A stretch of DNA of 64,000 nt from Betaproteobacteria bacterium LSUCC0117 (GTDB lineage: Bacteria > Pseudomonadota > Gammaproteobacteria > Burkholderiales > Burkholderiaceae_C), in assembly GCA_030441535.1 (NCBI GenBank), contig JAUJFZ010000002.1, positions 310,001 through 374,000 on the forward strand, in the 5' to 3' direction. Positions within the stretch are counted from its first letter, which is position 1; the number at the start of each line of letters is the position of its first letter. Below, piece by piece: positions 34,801 to 42,017 of this stretch. A program made the translations under genes and the position numbers. The notes under the pieces are model-generated. The model ran no database searches. It was not told the origin of the DNA and saw only the letters and a program-made list of their open reading frames with translations.

Positions 34801-35489
34801 GTCATTGCCGCTTCACCCAACATGTCGTAGCTATAGCGATAGCCCTTCGCCTCGTTGGTCGCCGCATGTCGTATCGCTTTGGCAATGGTCTGTCCCGCTA
34901 CAAATTGATGGCCCATCACCTGCATGGCCACCGCCATTGCCCTGCGTATCAATGGCTCGGTACCCGTCTTTAATGCGCGCTGAAGCGGTTTTCCCTGCAG
35001 TGCAGACTCGGTTTGTGTTGAGCCAATAACCCGGCCAGTTAGGATGAGCCCCCATGTTGCGGCATTGACCAAAATGGATTGGCTGCTACCCAAGTGCGTG
35101 CGCCAGTCACGTGCACAGATCTTGTCGCGGATAAGGACATCGCGGGTGGCTGCATCGGGGATGCGCAGGAGTGACTCCGCCAAACACATCAACGCCACAC
35201 CTTCTGCGGAACTCAAGGTGTAGGTCTGCAGCAGGTCCTGAATCAGGTTTGCTTGCGCGCTGTGGTGCCGGTGGTTTTTGAGACCCTGAACCAACTCCGC
35301 AGCCAATTGCTGCGTCTCCGGGCGATCGATATGATGTGCCTGGATGGTGGCGGCGAGTTGCGTGAGCGCCGTCCGCTCGTCCGTGCGGATTTGCGCCGCT
35401 ATGGCCGCACGTAGGGGGCTGAGCTGCATGGGCCACTCGGCCCATTGGTTGGCAGGTTGTAAATGAGTGATCGCAACATTGGCATTCAT
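31857..35489 (-). CDS. putA: Bifunctional proline dehydrogenase / P5C dehydrogenase PutA
   Basis: It oxidises proline to glutamate in two steps. The 1210 residues begin without the ribbon-helix-helix DNA-binding domain of enteric PutA, so this protein should not autoregulate. A helical region (about 1-200) precedes the FAD-binding proline dehydrogenase barrel ('GISIKLSALHPRY', 'RLVKGAYWDTEIKRAQ'). The aldehyde dehydrogenase domain has 'CISPWNFPLAIFTGQ', 'GSTAVAR', Glu in 'AETGGQNAMIVDSSA' and catalytic Cys858 in 'SAGQRCSALRLL'. The C-terminal domain ends in 'ERSVSNNTTASGGNTSLMRL', the conserved tail that seals the tunnel in long PutAs. Ribosome-binding site GGAG. It is divergent from an Lrp/AsnC gene, its likely regulator. 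Confidence 0.95.
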   Translation of the reverse strand: MNANVAITHLQPANQWAEWPMQLSPLRAAIAAQIRTDERTALTQLAATIQAHHIDRPETQQLAAELVQGLKNHRHHSAQANLIQDLLQTYTLSSAEGVALMCLAESLLRIPDAATRDVLIRDKICARDWRTHLGSSQSILVNAATWGLILTGRVIGSTQTESALQGKPLQRALKTGTEPLIRRAMAVAMQVMGHQFVAGQTIAKAIRHAATNEAKGYRYSYDMLGEAAMTDADAARYYTAYEQAIEHIGATAQGANVIERPGISIKLSALHPRYSRAQKTRVMTELYPKLRQLTLLAQTHNIGINIDAEETDRLELSLDLLEQLCWEPALANFNGIGFVIQAYQKRCPYVVDWLVDLAHKTRHRLMIRLVKGAYWDTEIKRAQVDGHSDYPVYTQKANTDVSYLVCAEKLLAAGPAIYPQFATHNAQTVAAIIHLAGPDRYTTGQYEFQCLHGMGEALYDPVVQGQLTAIGARPCRIYAPVGAHETLLAYLVRRLLENGANTSFINQVADKTIPIESLIKDPRQTVLKQLNAHPASDMKHPKIPLPVDILGPNRVNSAGLDLSDEATLLAIGEALNAQWSQPGSAPVRIASSAAMTPQRRWLPVVNPANHAQRVGEVELATPADVDTAFAAATESQTAWASVPPAERARMLETAADLMSEQCHALMALLMREAGKTASNAIAEVREAVDFLRYDAAQIKAGFDNATHRPLGTVVCISPWNFPLAIFTGQIAASLAAGNTVIAKPAEQTPLIASRAVEILYQAGIPTSALQLLNGDGETIGAALVKHPAVAGVVFTGSTAVARHIQATLANRLGADGQPIPLIAETGGQNAMIVDSSALTEQVVADILSSAFESAGQRCSALRLLCIQRDVAAQTIEMLKGAMAALQTGDPTRLSTDVGPVIDASAKRAIDMHIASLRDAGCIVTQTDLSVDAQQGTFVPPTLIEIPNLHVLEHEVFGPVCHVIQYDRAALPVLIDQINALGFGLTMGLHTRSDATIEMVKRKAAVGNLYINRNQVGAVVGVQPFGGEGLSGTGPKAGGPLYLYRLLAQRPDTEINRIITPALNNGIDLKGPTGEHNQYSCAARAHILCLADDSEDLMAQTRAVLAIGGTPIWPTERLELPGELARDLVGQLIGCDDWAAPDARFDLVLLNGSKQQALHVQQVLARKTGAIVGLWRGEPGARQIPLERLVIERSVSNNTTASGGNTSLMRL

Positions 35490-35540
35490 GGAGGGCTCCG
35501 GGGCATGAACGAGATACCGATAATGTGGATATCATCTACG

Positions 35541-35600
35541 CGATTAAATAAAATAAATCTCTATATATAATAGTAACTATAGTGAATTAATCTATAAAAA
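35541..35600. promoter_or_regulatory. AT-rich putA/lrp intergenic control region
   Basis: The gap between the divergent putA and Lrp-type genes is very AT-rich. It holds TATAAT (35566-35571) and TATAGT (35578-35583) as plus-strand -10 candidates, the palindrome ACTATAGT (35576-35583) and a GATTAA/TTAATC inverted pair (35542-35547 with 35587-35592). Lrp-family proteins bind such AT-rich imperfect palindromes. Precise start sites cannot be fixed. Confidence 0.5.
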
Positions 35601-35603
35601 ATC

Positions 35604-36086
35604 ATGTTTGAATGTGATCGTATCGATATCAAAATTCTCAGTGCGTTACAACGTGACGGTCGTATCAGCAACTTGAAACTGGCGGAGCTTGTTGCGCTTT
35701 CCCCCACGGCGGTGCTTTCACGCGTGCAGAAGCTAACCAAAGAGGGCTTCATCCTGGGTTACGAGGCGCGCCTCAACCCCTTGAAACTCAACGCGGGCAT
35801 GTTGATCTTTGTCGAGGTGCTGCTCGACCGCACAACGCCCAATGTGTTCGACAGTTTCAAAGCGGCGGCACAGGTGCGACCTGAAATCATGGAGTGCCAC
35901 ATGGTCGCGGGTGGCTTTGACTACCTGTTGAAGACCCGCGTCACCGATATGGAGGCCTATCGCGCGTTTGCTGGTGATGTGTTGTGGCAAATGCCCGGCG
36001 TGCGAGAGACGCGTACCTATGTCGTGATGGAAGAGGTAAAGAGTACCCAACGACTGCCCATCTTGGGCGCTTCACTGAAGCCCTGA
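35604..36086 (+). CDS. Lrp/AsnC family regulator, likely of putA
   Basis: The 160 residues have an N-terminal helix-turn-helix ('RIDIKILSALQRDGRISN', 'LVALSPTAVLSRVQKL') and a C-terminal RAM/AsnC ligand domain with 'VAGGFDYLLKTRVTDMEAYR'. Its divergent position next to putA matches PutR/Lrp-type activators that induce proline catabolism in response to proline or other amino acids. No ribosome-binding site is visible before the ATG ('ataaaaaatc'), so translation may be weak or start from a very short leader. The tRNA-Pro gene follows in the opposite orientation. Confidence 0.88.
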   Translation: MFECDRIDIKILSALQRDGRISNLKLAELVALSPTAVLSRVQKLTKEGFILGYEARLNPLKLNAGMLIFVEVLLDRTTPNVFDSFKAAAQVRPEIMECHMVAGGFDYLLKTRVTDMEAYRAFAGDVLWQMPGVRETRTYVVMEEVKSTQRLPILGASLKP

Positions 36087-36094
36087 AGGCTGAG

Positions 36095-36171
36095 TGGTCG
36101 GGGCGAGAGGATTCGAACCTCCGGTCTCTACGTCCCGAACGTAGCGCTTTACCAGACTAAGCTACGCCCCG
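36095..36171 (-). tRNA. tRNA-Pro (CGG)
   Basis: This is a 77-base cloverleaf with acceptor CGGGGCG/CGCCCCG, discriminator A, encoded CCA (36095-36097), anticodon stem CTACG/CGTAG around loop TTCGGGA (anticodon CGG), and T-arm GTTCGAATC. It is convergent with the Lrp gene, nine bases beyond its stop. Confidence 0.95.
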
Positions 36172-36200
36172 ACAAGGCTTGGATTTTATCTAAAAAGTGG

Positions 36201-37187
36201 TCAGTTCCGGCGGACGACCAGTGATTGCGCCAGACCGCGCAGCGCATCGGTGTAGGCATTGTCTGGGAAGTCTTTGATGGCTTCGATGGCGCGCAGTGCC
36301 TCTTGGTGTGCGGCCTCTTGGGCCTCTTGTAAGCCACCGCTACCCTGGATCAAATTAATGATCCGTGGCAGTTCAGATTGATCGCCTTTTTCGATGGCTT
36401 GCGTGATCACGGCGGCATCATCCGGGCCAGCGCGTTGGAGGGTGCAAATCACGGGCAGGGTCACCTTCCCTTCACGCAGATCATCGCCGAGGTTTTTGCC
36501 TAGATCTTTGCTATCGCCGGCGTAATCCAGTACGTCGTCAACGATCTGAAAGGCGGTTCCCAAGGCTTGTCCGTAGGTCGCACAGGCCGCCTCCGTTGTC
36601 TCGGACGATTGGTTCAGCATTGCGGCCAAACGGGCGCTAGCCTCAAACAGTTGCGCCGTCTTCGAGCGAATGACGCGCAGGTAGTCGGCTTTACTCAGGC
36701 TGGCGTCATGCATGTTCATGAGCTGGAGCACCTCGCCCTCGGCAATGACATTCGTGGTGTCTGCCAGCGTGGCCATGATTCGCATGTCGCCGACGTCAAC
36801 CATCATTTGAAAGGCGCGCGAGTAAACAAAATCTCCCACTAACACGCTGGCAGCGTTGCCAAAACTCTCGTTGGCGGTGGCGCGTCCGCGGCGCAATGTG
36901 GATTCGTCAACCACGTCATCGTGAAGCAACGTGGCGGTGTGAATGAATTCGACAACCGCCGCAAGCAGGTGTCGGCGCGGGTCTTGGTGTCCCAGTGCGC
37001 CCGATACCAACAGCAACAGTGCTGGGCGCAGGCGCTTGCCGCCAGCCGAAATGATGTAGTGCGCTATTTGGCTGACCAGCGGCACTTCCGATGACAGGCG
37101 GTCCTCAATGACGCGATCGAGCTGCGCCATATCCTGAGCGATGAGGCTTAATGCGGCAGCGGTTTGGTCGGTGGTGACGTCGCTCAA
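36201..37187 (-). CDS. ispB: Octaprenyl diphosphate synthase
   Basis: This trans-prenyltransferase makes the long isoprenoid tail of ubiquinone. The 328 residues contain the first Asp-rich motif 'LLHDDVVDESTLRRG' and the second 'IVDDVLDYAGDSKDLGKN', with 'GGKRLRPALLLL' at the substrate entrance. Chain length (C40 is usual in Burkholderiales) cannot be read directly. It is divergent from the rplU-rpmA-obgE group, as commonly seen, with a DUF2892 gene between. Confidence 0.94.
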   Translation of the reverse strand: MSDVTTDQTAAALSLIAQDMAQLDRVIEDRLSSEVPLVSQIAHYIISAGGKRLRPALLLLVSGALGHQDPRRHLLAAVVEFIHTATLLHDDVVDESTLRRGRATANESFGNAASVLVGDFVYSRAFQMMVDVGDMRIMATLADTTNVIAEGEVLQLMNMHDASLSKADYLRVIRSKTAQLFEASARLAAMLNQSSETTEAACATYGQALGTAFQIVDDVLDYAGDSKDLGKNLGDDLREGKVTLPVICTLQRAGPDDAAVITQAIEKGDQSELPRIINLIQGSGGLQEAQEAAHQEALRAIEAIKDFPDNAYTDALRGLAQSLVVRRN

Positions 37188-37235
37188 GATCGGACTTAAA
37201 AAAGGTTGAAACGGCGATTATAGGAAAACAAATAC

Positions 37236-37272
37236 AAAACCCCGGAGACCGCGTGACACGGTGTCCGGGGTT
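37236..37272 (-). terminator. Terminator downstream of the DUF2892 gene
   Basis: The stem pairs 37238-37246 with 37264-37272 and, after one G-G mismatch, 37248-37251 with 37259-37262 around a 7-base loop. On the minus strand it is followed by TTTTG. It lies between the DUF2892 gene and ispB, so ispB needs its own promoter in the 37188-37237 gap. Confidence 0.82.
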
Positions 37273-37285
37273 ATCCTGAGGAGGG

Positions 37286-37477
37286 TCAGTCTTTGTTTGC
37301 GCAGGTATTGATCCCGAGCATGGCGTAGGGTGGGCACCAGCCGATCGCGCCGGTGATCATGGGTAGCAGGCCGAGGTAGCCCCACAAACCCACCGTGCCC
37401 GATGCGGCCAGCACGACCAGAATCAAGCCGCCACCGATTCGAATCGCCCGTTCTGTATTGCCGACGTTTTTGTTCAT
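37286..37477 (-). CDS. DUF2892 small membrane protein
   Basis: This 63-residue protein begins 'MNKNVGNTERAIRIGGG' and has two hydrophobic segments (about 17-32 and 34-50), the YgaP-like inner-membrane DUF2892 domain. It contains 'GWCPPYAMLGINTC', the usual cysteine-bearing end of the family. The ATG at 37477 has a perfect GGAG eight bases upstream, so the slightly longer frame is not used. In other proteins the domain is fused to rhodanese, suggesting sulfur-linked roles, but the stand-alone form has no known function. Confidence 0.85.
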   Translation of the reverse strand: MNKNVGNTERAIRIGGGLILVVLAASGTVGLWGYLGLLPMITGAIGWCPPYAMLGINTCANKD

Positions 37478-37640
37478 AGAGGTCACTCCTTAGAGCTGTT
37501 TCGATGGTTGCAGTCTAGTCGGGTAACCACGCGGTGTCATTGATTCTTGTCAAAAGGTGTCGGAGTGAATGCTTTTTAGCTATAAGGTGGTGACTTTGCG
37601 ACGGTTATGACGCCTTTCGAGGCAGCAGGTGGGCTGAGCG

Positions 37641-37671
37641 TTGGCGAGCGGTGCTGGTGCCATGCTAAAAT
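37641..37671 (+). promoter_or_regulatory. Candidate promoter of rplU-rpmA
   Basis: TTGGCG (37641-37646) and TAAAAT (37666-37671) resemble -35 and -10 boxes but are 19 bases apart, longer than ideal. The leader to rplU would be about 50 bases. Bases 37478-37640 show nothing else recognisable. Confidence 0.35.
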
Positions 37672-37730
37672 CACGGGCTCAGCAGAAATCCGTCTGTTGA
37701 TATTCATTTAGAGAAATCTAGAGGTAACCT

Positions 37731-38042
37731 ATGTACGCGGTCATAAAAACCGGTGGTAAGCAGTATCGTGTTGCTACCGGCGAAAAAATTAAAGTAGAAC
37801 AGATCGCTGCGGAAGTGGGTCAAGAGATTGTGATTGATCAAGTCTTAGCTGTCGGCAACGGTAGCGACTTGAAAATCGGCACGCCCTTGGTCGCTGGTGC
37901 AGCGGTAACAGTCACCGTGGTGTCTCACGGTCGTGGCGAGAAGGTCCGCATCTTTAAGATGCGTCGCCGTAAGCACTACCAGAAGCGCCAAGGCCATCGT
38001 CAAAATTACACAGAGCTGGCTATCGGCTCCATCACTGCTTAA
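37731..38042 (+). CDS. rplU: 50S ribosomal protein L21
   Basis: This 103-residue large-subunit protein binds 23S rRNA with L20. The full family pattern is present: 'MYAVIKTGGKQYRVATGEKI' at the start and the basic C-terminal 'KMRRRKHYQKRQGHRQNYT'. A GAGG ribosome-binding site precedes the ATG. rpmA follows after 14 bases, the universal rplU-rpmA pair. Confidence 0.98.
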   Translation: MYAVIKTGGKQYRVATGEKIKVEQIAAEVGQEIVIDQVLAVGNGSDLKIGTPLVAGAAVTVTVVSHGRGEKVRIFKMRRRKHYQKRQGHRQNYTELAIGSITA

Positions 38043-38056
38043 GGAGTTGATCCACC

Positions 38057-38317
38057 ATGGCACAGAAAAAAGGCGGCGGCTCAACGCGCAACGGACGTGA
38101 CTCAAACCCCAAGATGTTGGGTGTTAAAGCGTTTGGTGGCGAGTTGGTAACAGCTGGTTCAATCATCGTGCGCCAGCGCGGTACCAAGTTCCATCCCGGC
38201 GCTAACGTCGGTATCGGTAAAGACCACACGTTGTTCGCAACGGCCGATGGTCATGTTCAGTTCGCTGTCAAAGGCGCATTGAACCGCAGCATTGTGAGCA
38301 TCACACCCGCTGAGTAA
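38057..38317 (+). CDS. rpmA: 50S ribosomal protein L27
   Basis: This 86-residue protein has an N-terminal tail that reaches the peptidyl-transferase centre. 'MAQKKGGGSTRNGRDSNPK' is the direct, unprocessed form (no Firmicute-type cleaved extension). 'GGELVTAGSIIVRQRGTKFH' and the C-terminal part are standard. It ends the rplU-rpmA transcript before a strong terminator. Confidence 0.98.
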   Translation: MAQKKGGGSTRNGRDSNPKMLGVKAFGGELVTAGSIIVRQRGTKFHPGANVGIGKDHTLFATADGHVQFAVKGALNRSIVSITPAE

Positions 38318-38366
38318 GCTGGTTGTTCAGATGTCGGGGCCTCGGTGATACGAGGCGCCCAATGCC

Positions 38367-38390
38367 AAAGCCCGCTTCGCGGGCTTTTTT
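38367..38390 (+). terminator. Terminator after rpmA
   Basis: The stem AAAGCCCG (38367-38374) pairs with CGGGCTTT (38380-38387) around a CTTCG loop and runs into six T (38385-38390), a textbook intrinsic terminator. Confidence 0.92.
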
Positions 38391-38445
38391 GTTGTCCAAA
38401 AGCGAAGCCCTCCTGAGAGTGGGCAGAATTGCCTAGAATCCCATT

Positions 38446-39579
38446 ATGAAATTTGTAGACGAAGCACAGATAGACATCGCCGCCGGAGATGGGGGCAATG
38501 GCTGTGCCTCGTTCAGGCACGAGAAATACAAGGAGTTCGGTGGTCCTGATGGCGGTGATGGCGGCCGCGGTGGTCACGTCTTCGTGATTGGTGATGTCTC
38601 GCTGAACACGCTGGTCGACTTTCGTTTCTCGCGCCGATTTGAAGGGCAACGCGGCGAGCACGGTAAAGGCTCTGATCTCTTCGGTGCCAAGGGTGCCGAT
38701 GTGTACCTCAAGATGCCGATTGGCACGGTCATCACTGATGCTGAAACGGATGAGGTCATCATGGAGGTGTTGGTGCCAGATGAGCCCGTCATTCTGGCCA
38801 AAGGCGGCGACGGTGGTTTTGGCAACATGCACTACAAGAGCTCGACTAACCGGGCCCCACGGCAAAAGACATTGGGGTATCCCGGCGAGCGCAAGACGGT
38901 TAAGTTGGAATTGAAAGTGTTGGCAGACGTGGGCCTACTGGGGATGCCCAACGCAGGTAAGTCCACGCTGATTGCCGCTGTTTCAAATGCCAAGCCCAAA
39001 ATCGCAGACTACCCCTTCACCACACTGCACCCCAACTTGGGGGTGGTACGCGTAGCGCCCGAAAAAAGCTTTGTCATCGCGGATGTTCCTGGCTTGATCG
39101 AGGGGGCTGCCGAGGGCGCAGGGCTTGGGCATCAGTTTTTACGTCACCTGCAGCGAACACGCTTGCTGTTACATGTGGTCGACATGGCGCCGTTTGATGA
39201 CGGCGTTGACCCCGTTGCGCAAGCCAAGGCGATTGTTGGCGAGCTGAAAAAATACGACAAAGCGCTTTTTGATAAGCCCCGTTGGATTGTATTGAACAAG
39301 CTTGACATGGTGCCTGAAGACGAGCGCGAAGCGCGGGTCGCTGACTTTGTGAAACGCATGAAGTACAAAGGCCCCGTATTTGAAATATCAGCATTGACCC
39401 GTGAGGGTTGTGAAACCCTCATGCTGTCCGTGTTTGAACATGTAGCCAAGGTCGCAAAGTCAGAGCAGCCGCATGTGGCAGTTGATCCGAGGTTCGACTT
39501 GGCTAAAGACGGTAGCTTGAAGGCGCGCAAAGACAAGTTACCTGACGATCTGCAAAACGATCCCCGCTTCAGCGCCTAA
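38446..39579 (+). CDS. obgE: GTPase ObgE/CgtA
   Basis: This essential GTPase acts in 50S assembly and the stringent response. The 377 residues comprise the glycine-rich Obg fold (1-158, with 'GDGGNGCASFRHEKYKEFGG' and 'GGDGGFGN') and the G domain with 'GMPNAGKSTLIAAV', 'ADVPGLIEGAAEGAGLGHQF' and 'NKLD'. A short acidic/basic C-terminal tail follows. It is separated from rpmA by a terminator, so it has its own promoter; proB follows after 51 bases. Confidence 0.97.
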   Translation: MKFVDEAQIDIAAGDGGNGCASFRHEKYKEFGGPDGGDGGRGGHVFVIGDVSLNTLVDFRFSRRFEGQRGEHGKGSDLFGAKGADVYLKMPIGTVITDAETDEVIMEVLVPDEPVILAKGGDGGFGNMHYKSSTNRAPRQKTLGYPGERKTVKLELKVLADVGLLGMPNAGKSTLIAAVSNAKPKIADYPFTTLHPNLGVVRVAPEKSFVIADVPGLIEGAAEGAGLGHQFLRHLQRTRLLLHVVDMAPFDDGVDPVAQAKAIVGELKKYDKALFDKPRWIVLNKLDMVPEDEREARVADFVKRMKYKGPVFEISALTREGCETLMLSVFEHVAKVAKSEQPHVAVDPRFDLAKDGSLKARKDKLPDDLQNDPRFSA

Positions 39580-39630
39580 CTTCGGCCACGGACAACGCCC
39601 GTTCTCACTAACCTACGCTAAGTCATCGAT

Positions 39631-40785
39631 ATGTTTGGTCAACAAACTGCAGCGCAACTCGCGGTTCTGCGTAACGCTAAAAGGGTCGTTGTAAAAGTCG
39701 GCTCCAGTTTAGTGACGAACGACGGAAAAGGCATCGACGAGCACGCCATCGCTCACTGGGCTCGTCAATTGGCGGCACTGGTGGGGCAGGGGCGTGAGGT
39801 CATCATGGTCAGCAGCGGCGCGGTGGCCGAGGGGATGAAGCGCCTCGGTTGGCGTAAACGACCCAGCCAAGTCCATGAGTTACAAGCAGCGGCAGCGGTG
39901 GGGCAAATGGGTTTGGTGCAAATGTACGAGTCCAAGCTCAGCGCCTTCAACGTGGGCAGTGCGCAGGTGCTGCTCACGCACGCAGATCTGGCGGATCGTG
40001 AACGTTACCTCAACGCGCGCTCGACCCTCACAACGTTGCTTGAGTTGGGTGTTGTGCCGGTCATCAATGAGAACGATACGGTTGTCAACGACGAAATCAA
40101 GTTTGGTGATAACGATACGCTGGGTGCCTTGGTTGCCAACTTGGTGGTTGCCGATGCACTCATCATCTTGACCGACCAAGCCGGTCTCTATACTGCCGAT
40201 CCGAGGCTTGATCCAACCGCCACCTTTGTGCATGCGGCCCCTGCGGGGGACGCGCGGCTCGAATCGATGGCGGGCGGCGCTGGTAGCCTGATCAGTAAAG
40301 GCGGCATGATCACCAAGGTGCTGGCGGCCAAACGCGCTGCGGCATCCGGTGCCTCCACGGTGATAGCCTCTGGCCATGAGCCTGATGTGTTGTTGCGTCT
40401 TTGTCGTGGTGAAGCCATTGGCACCTGGTTGATGGCGCAAACAGGTAAGAGCCAAGCCCGTAAGCAATGGATGGCAGATCACCTGCAATTACGCGGCGCA
40501 GTCGTTATCGATGCGGGGGCGGTCATCAAAGTGGCGACCGAAGGCAAGAGCCTGCTGCCTATCGGTATGACAGGCGTGAAAGGCGACTTCTCTCGGGGTG
40601 ATGTGATCGCCATTCAAGACGATACCGGGCGAGAAATTGCCCGCGGTTTGGCCAACTACGCGAGCGCTGAAGCGAAGTTGTTATGCCGCAAGCCGTCGAG
40701 CCAGTTCGAGCAACTGCTTGGTTATGCTGCCGAACCTGAGATGGTGCACCGAACCAACTTGGTTCTGACTAACGTGGACCGCTGA
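39631..40785 (+). CDS. proB: Glutamate 5-kinase
   Basis: It phosphorylates glutamate in the first step of proline synthesis and is feedback-inhibited by proline. The 384 residues include the amino-acid kinase domain ('VVKVGSSLVTNDG', 'MVSSGAVAEGMKRLGW', 'PVINENDTVVNDEI', 'GAGSLISKGGMITKV') and a C-terminal PUA domain (about 285-370). proA is not adjacent. obgE-proB is a common pair, with CNP1-like and rppH genes convergent behind it. Confidence 0.96.
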   Translation: MFGQQTAAQLAVLRNAKRVVVKVGSSLVTNDGKGIDEHAIAHWARQLAALVGQGREVIMVSSGAVAEGMKRLGWRKRPSQVHELQAAAAVGQMGLVQMYESKLSAFNVGSAQVLLTHADLADRERYLNARSTLTTLLELGVVPVINENDTVVNDEIKFGDNDTLGALVANLVVADALIILTDQAGLYTADPRLDPTATFVHAAPAGDARLESMAGGAGSLISKGGMITKVLAAKRAAASGASTVIASGHEPDVLLRLCRGEAIGTWLMAQTGKSQARKQWMADHLQLRGAVVIDAGAVIKVATEGKSLLPIGMTGVKGDFSRGDVIAIQDDTGREIARGLANYASAEAKLLCRKPSSQFEQLLGYAAEPEMVHRTNLVLTNVDR

Positions 40786-40797
40786 ACGACTTGAAAT

Positions 40798-41313
40798 TCA
40801 GCGCAGAGGCGCAGCTGCCTCAAGACGCTTGACCAACACATCGGGCGCGCCGTACACGATTTGCACGTTGCAAAACGCGTCGCGTCCCATCCGCAAGGCA
40901 TAGCGTGCGGGTGACAAGCGCCACTCCGCCCATTCCGACTTTTTACGATCGCGCCAACCATCTCCGGCACGCCAGTTAGCGTAAATTTTGATGGTTTTAT
41001 CAGCACAGCGAATACCCTCATATTGCACATTCAGTGCGCCCGAGGGGCTGGTAGCGACCATGACATAGCGAATCACGGCGTCCTCGCCAACGGTGATGGT
41101 TTCCGGAATGACGCCAAAGCTGAGCGATGAGCGGGCTGGATTCTCGACGGGGATAAGACTCGCCAAGTCGAACGTTGCAGGCGGCGTTTGAGGCTTCTCG
41201 ACCCATGGCGTCTCGGGGTCAAATTGAGGCGCTTGCGCAGGCGCACTGGAGACAAAGAGTAACCCGATGCCGGCGCATAAAGCGGGCTTGAAAAACGGCC
41301 AAACTGCGGTCAT
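40798..41313 (-). CDS. CNP1-like family exported protein
   Basis: The 171-residue protein has a signal peptide (to about 'SSAPAQA', residue 27) and a domain with 'RSSLSFGVIPETITVGEDAV', 'VQYEGIRCADKTIKIYA' and 'WAEWRLSPARYALRM'. This matches the CNP1-like (cryptic neisserial protein 1) family, which in Burkholderiales sits between proB and rppH as here. Function unknown; periplasmic location is inferred. Its ATG overlaps the rppH stop (ATGA), so it is translated by coupling from rppH. Confidence 0.83.
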   Translation of the reverse strand: MTAVWPFFKPALCAGIGLLFVSSAPAQAPQFDPETPWVEKPQTPPATFDLASLIPVENPARSSLSFGVIPETITVGEDAVIRYVMVATSPSGALNVQYEGIRCADKTIKIYANWRAGDGWRDRKKSEWAEWRLSPARYALRMGRDAFCNVQIVYGAPDVLVKRLEAAAPLR

Positions 41314-41936
41314 TTGATATCTGAACGTGGGTTGGGATCGGGGTCGAAAGAACCCCCAGGTGGTAACGCCATGGACTGCGGCATTTTGGCGCCTTGTGGG
41401 TGGCGCAAAGTGCTATTGTCTCGCGAGCGGGCGCCACTGCGAAGAAAGCGATTACGGCCATCCGCGCGGGGAAGGAATCGCGCCAATTCGGTCAACGCCA
41501 TCTCATAGACACCACGCTTGAACTCAACGACCACATCAAGTGGAACCCAATAGTCATTCCAGCGCCAAGCGTCGAACTCAGGGTGGTCAGTCGCGCGTAA
41601 ATTGAGGTCAGAATCGTGACCCACCAGGCGCAGTAGAAACCAAATTTGCTTTTGGCCACGGTAGTGCCCGCGCGACTCACGTCGAATGAACCGGTCTGGC
41701 ACCTCATAACGCAACCAATCCCGCGTTCTCGCGAGGATATTGACGTGCTCTGGTTGCAGACCGACCTCTTCGTGAAGCTCTCGGAACATAGCTTGTTCCG
41801 GCGTTTCTCCGCGGTCGATGCCGCCTTGTGGAAACTGCCACGAGTGAGTGCGAATGCGCTTACCCCAAAACACCTGATTTTTATGGTTGAGCAGAATGAT
41901 GCCGACGTTGGGTCTGAACCCGTCTCTGTCAAGCAT
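41310..41936 (-). CDS. rppH: RNA pyrophosphohydrolase
   Basis: This Nudix hydrolase removes 5' pyrophosphate from mRNA and starts RNase E decay. The Nudix box 'GGIDRGETPEQAMFRELHEE' (extended by VGL) is complete, after 'FRPNVGIILLNHKNQVFWGKR'. The frame opens at a TTG (41948), but the ATG at 41936 has GAGG just upstream and gives the normal 'MLDRDGFRPNVG' N-terminus and 208 residues. The C-terminal ~50 residues are a Pro/Arg/Ser-rich variable tail. It is divergent from proS. Confidence 0.95.
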   Translation of the reverse strand: MLDRDGFRPNVGIILLNHKNQVFWGKRIRTHSWQFPQGGIDRGETPEQAMFRELHEEVGLQPEHVNILARTRDWLRYEVPDRFIRRESRGHYRGQKQIWFLLRLVGHDSDLNLRATDHPEFDAWRWNDYWVPLDVVVEFKRGVYEMALTELARFLPRADGRNRFLRSGARSRDNSTLRHPQGAKMPQSMALPPGGSFDPDPNPRSDIK

Positions 41937-42017
41937 AATTAACCTCAAATTTTTCTGTTGGATTCATTATGCACGGCAACCAGCGGAATACAACCACACA
42001 GCCTTGATTAAAGCCCC

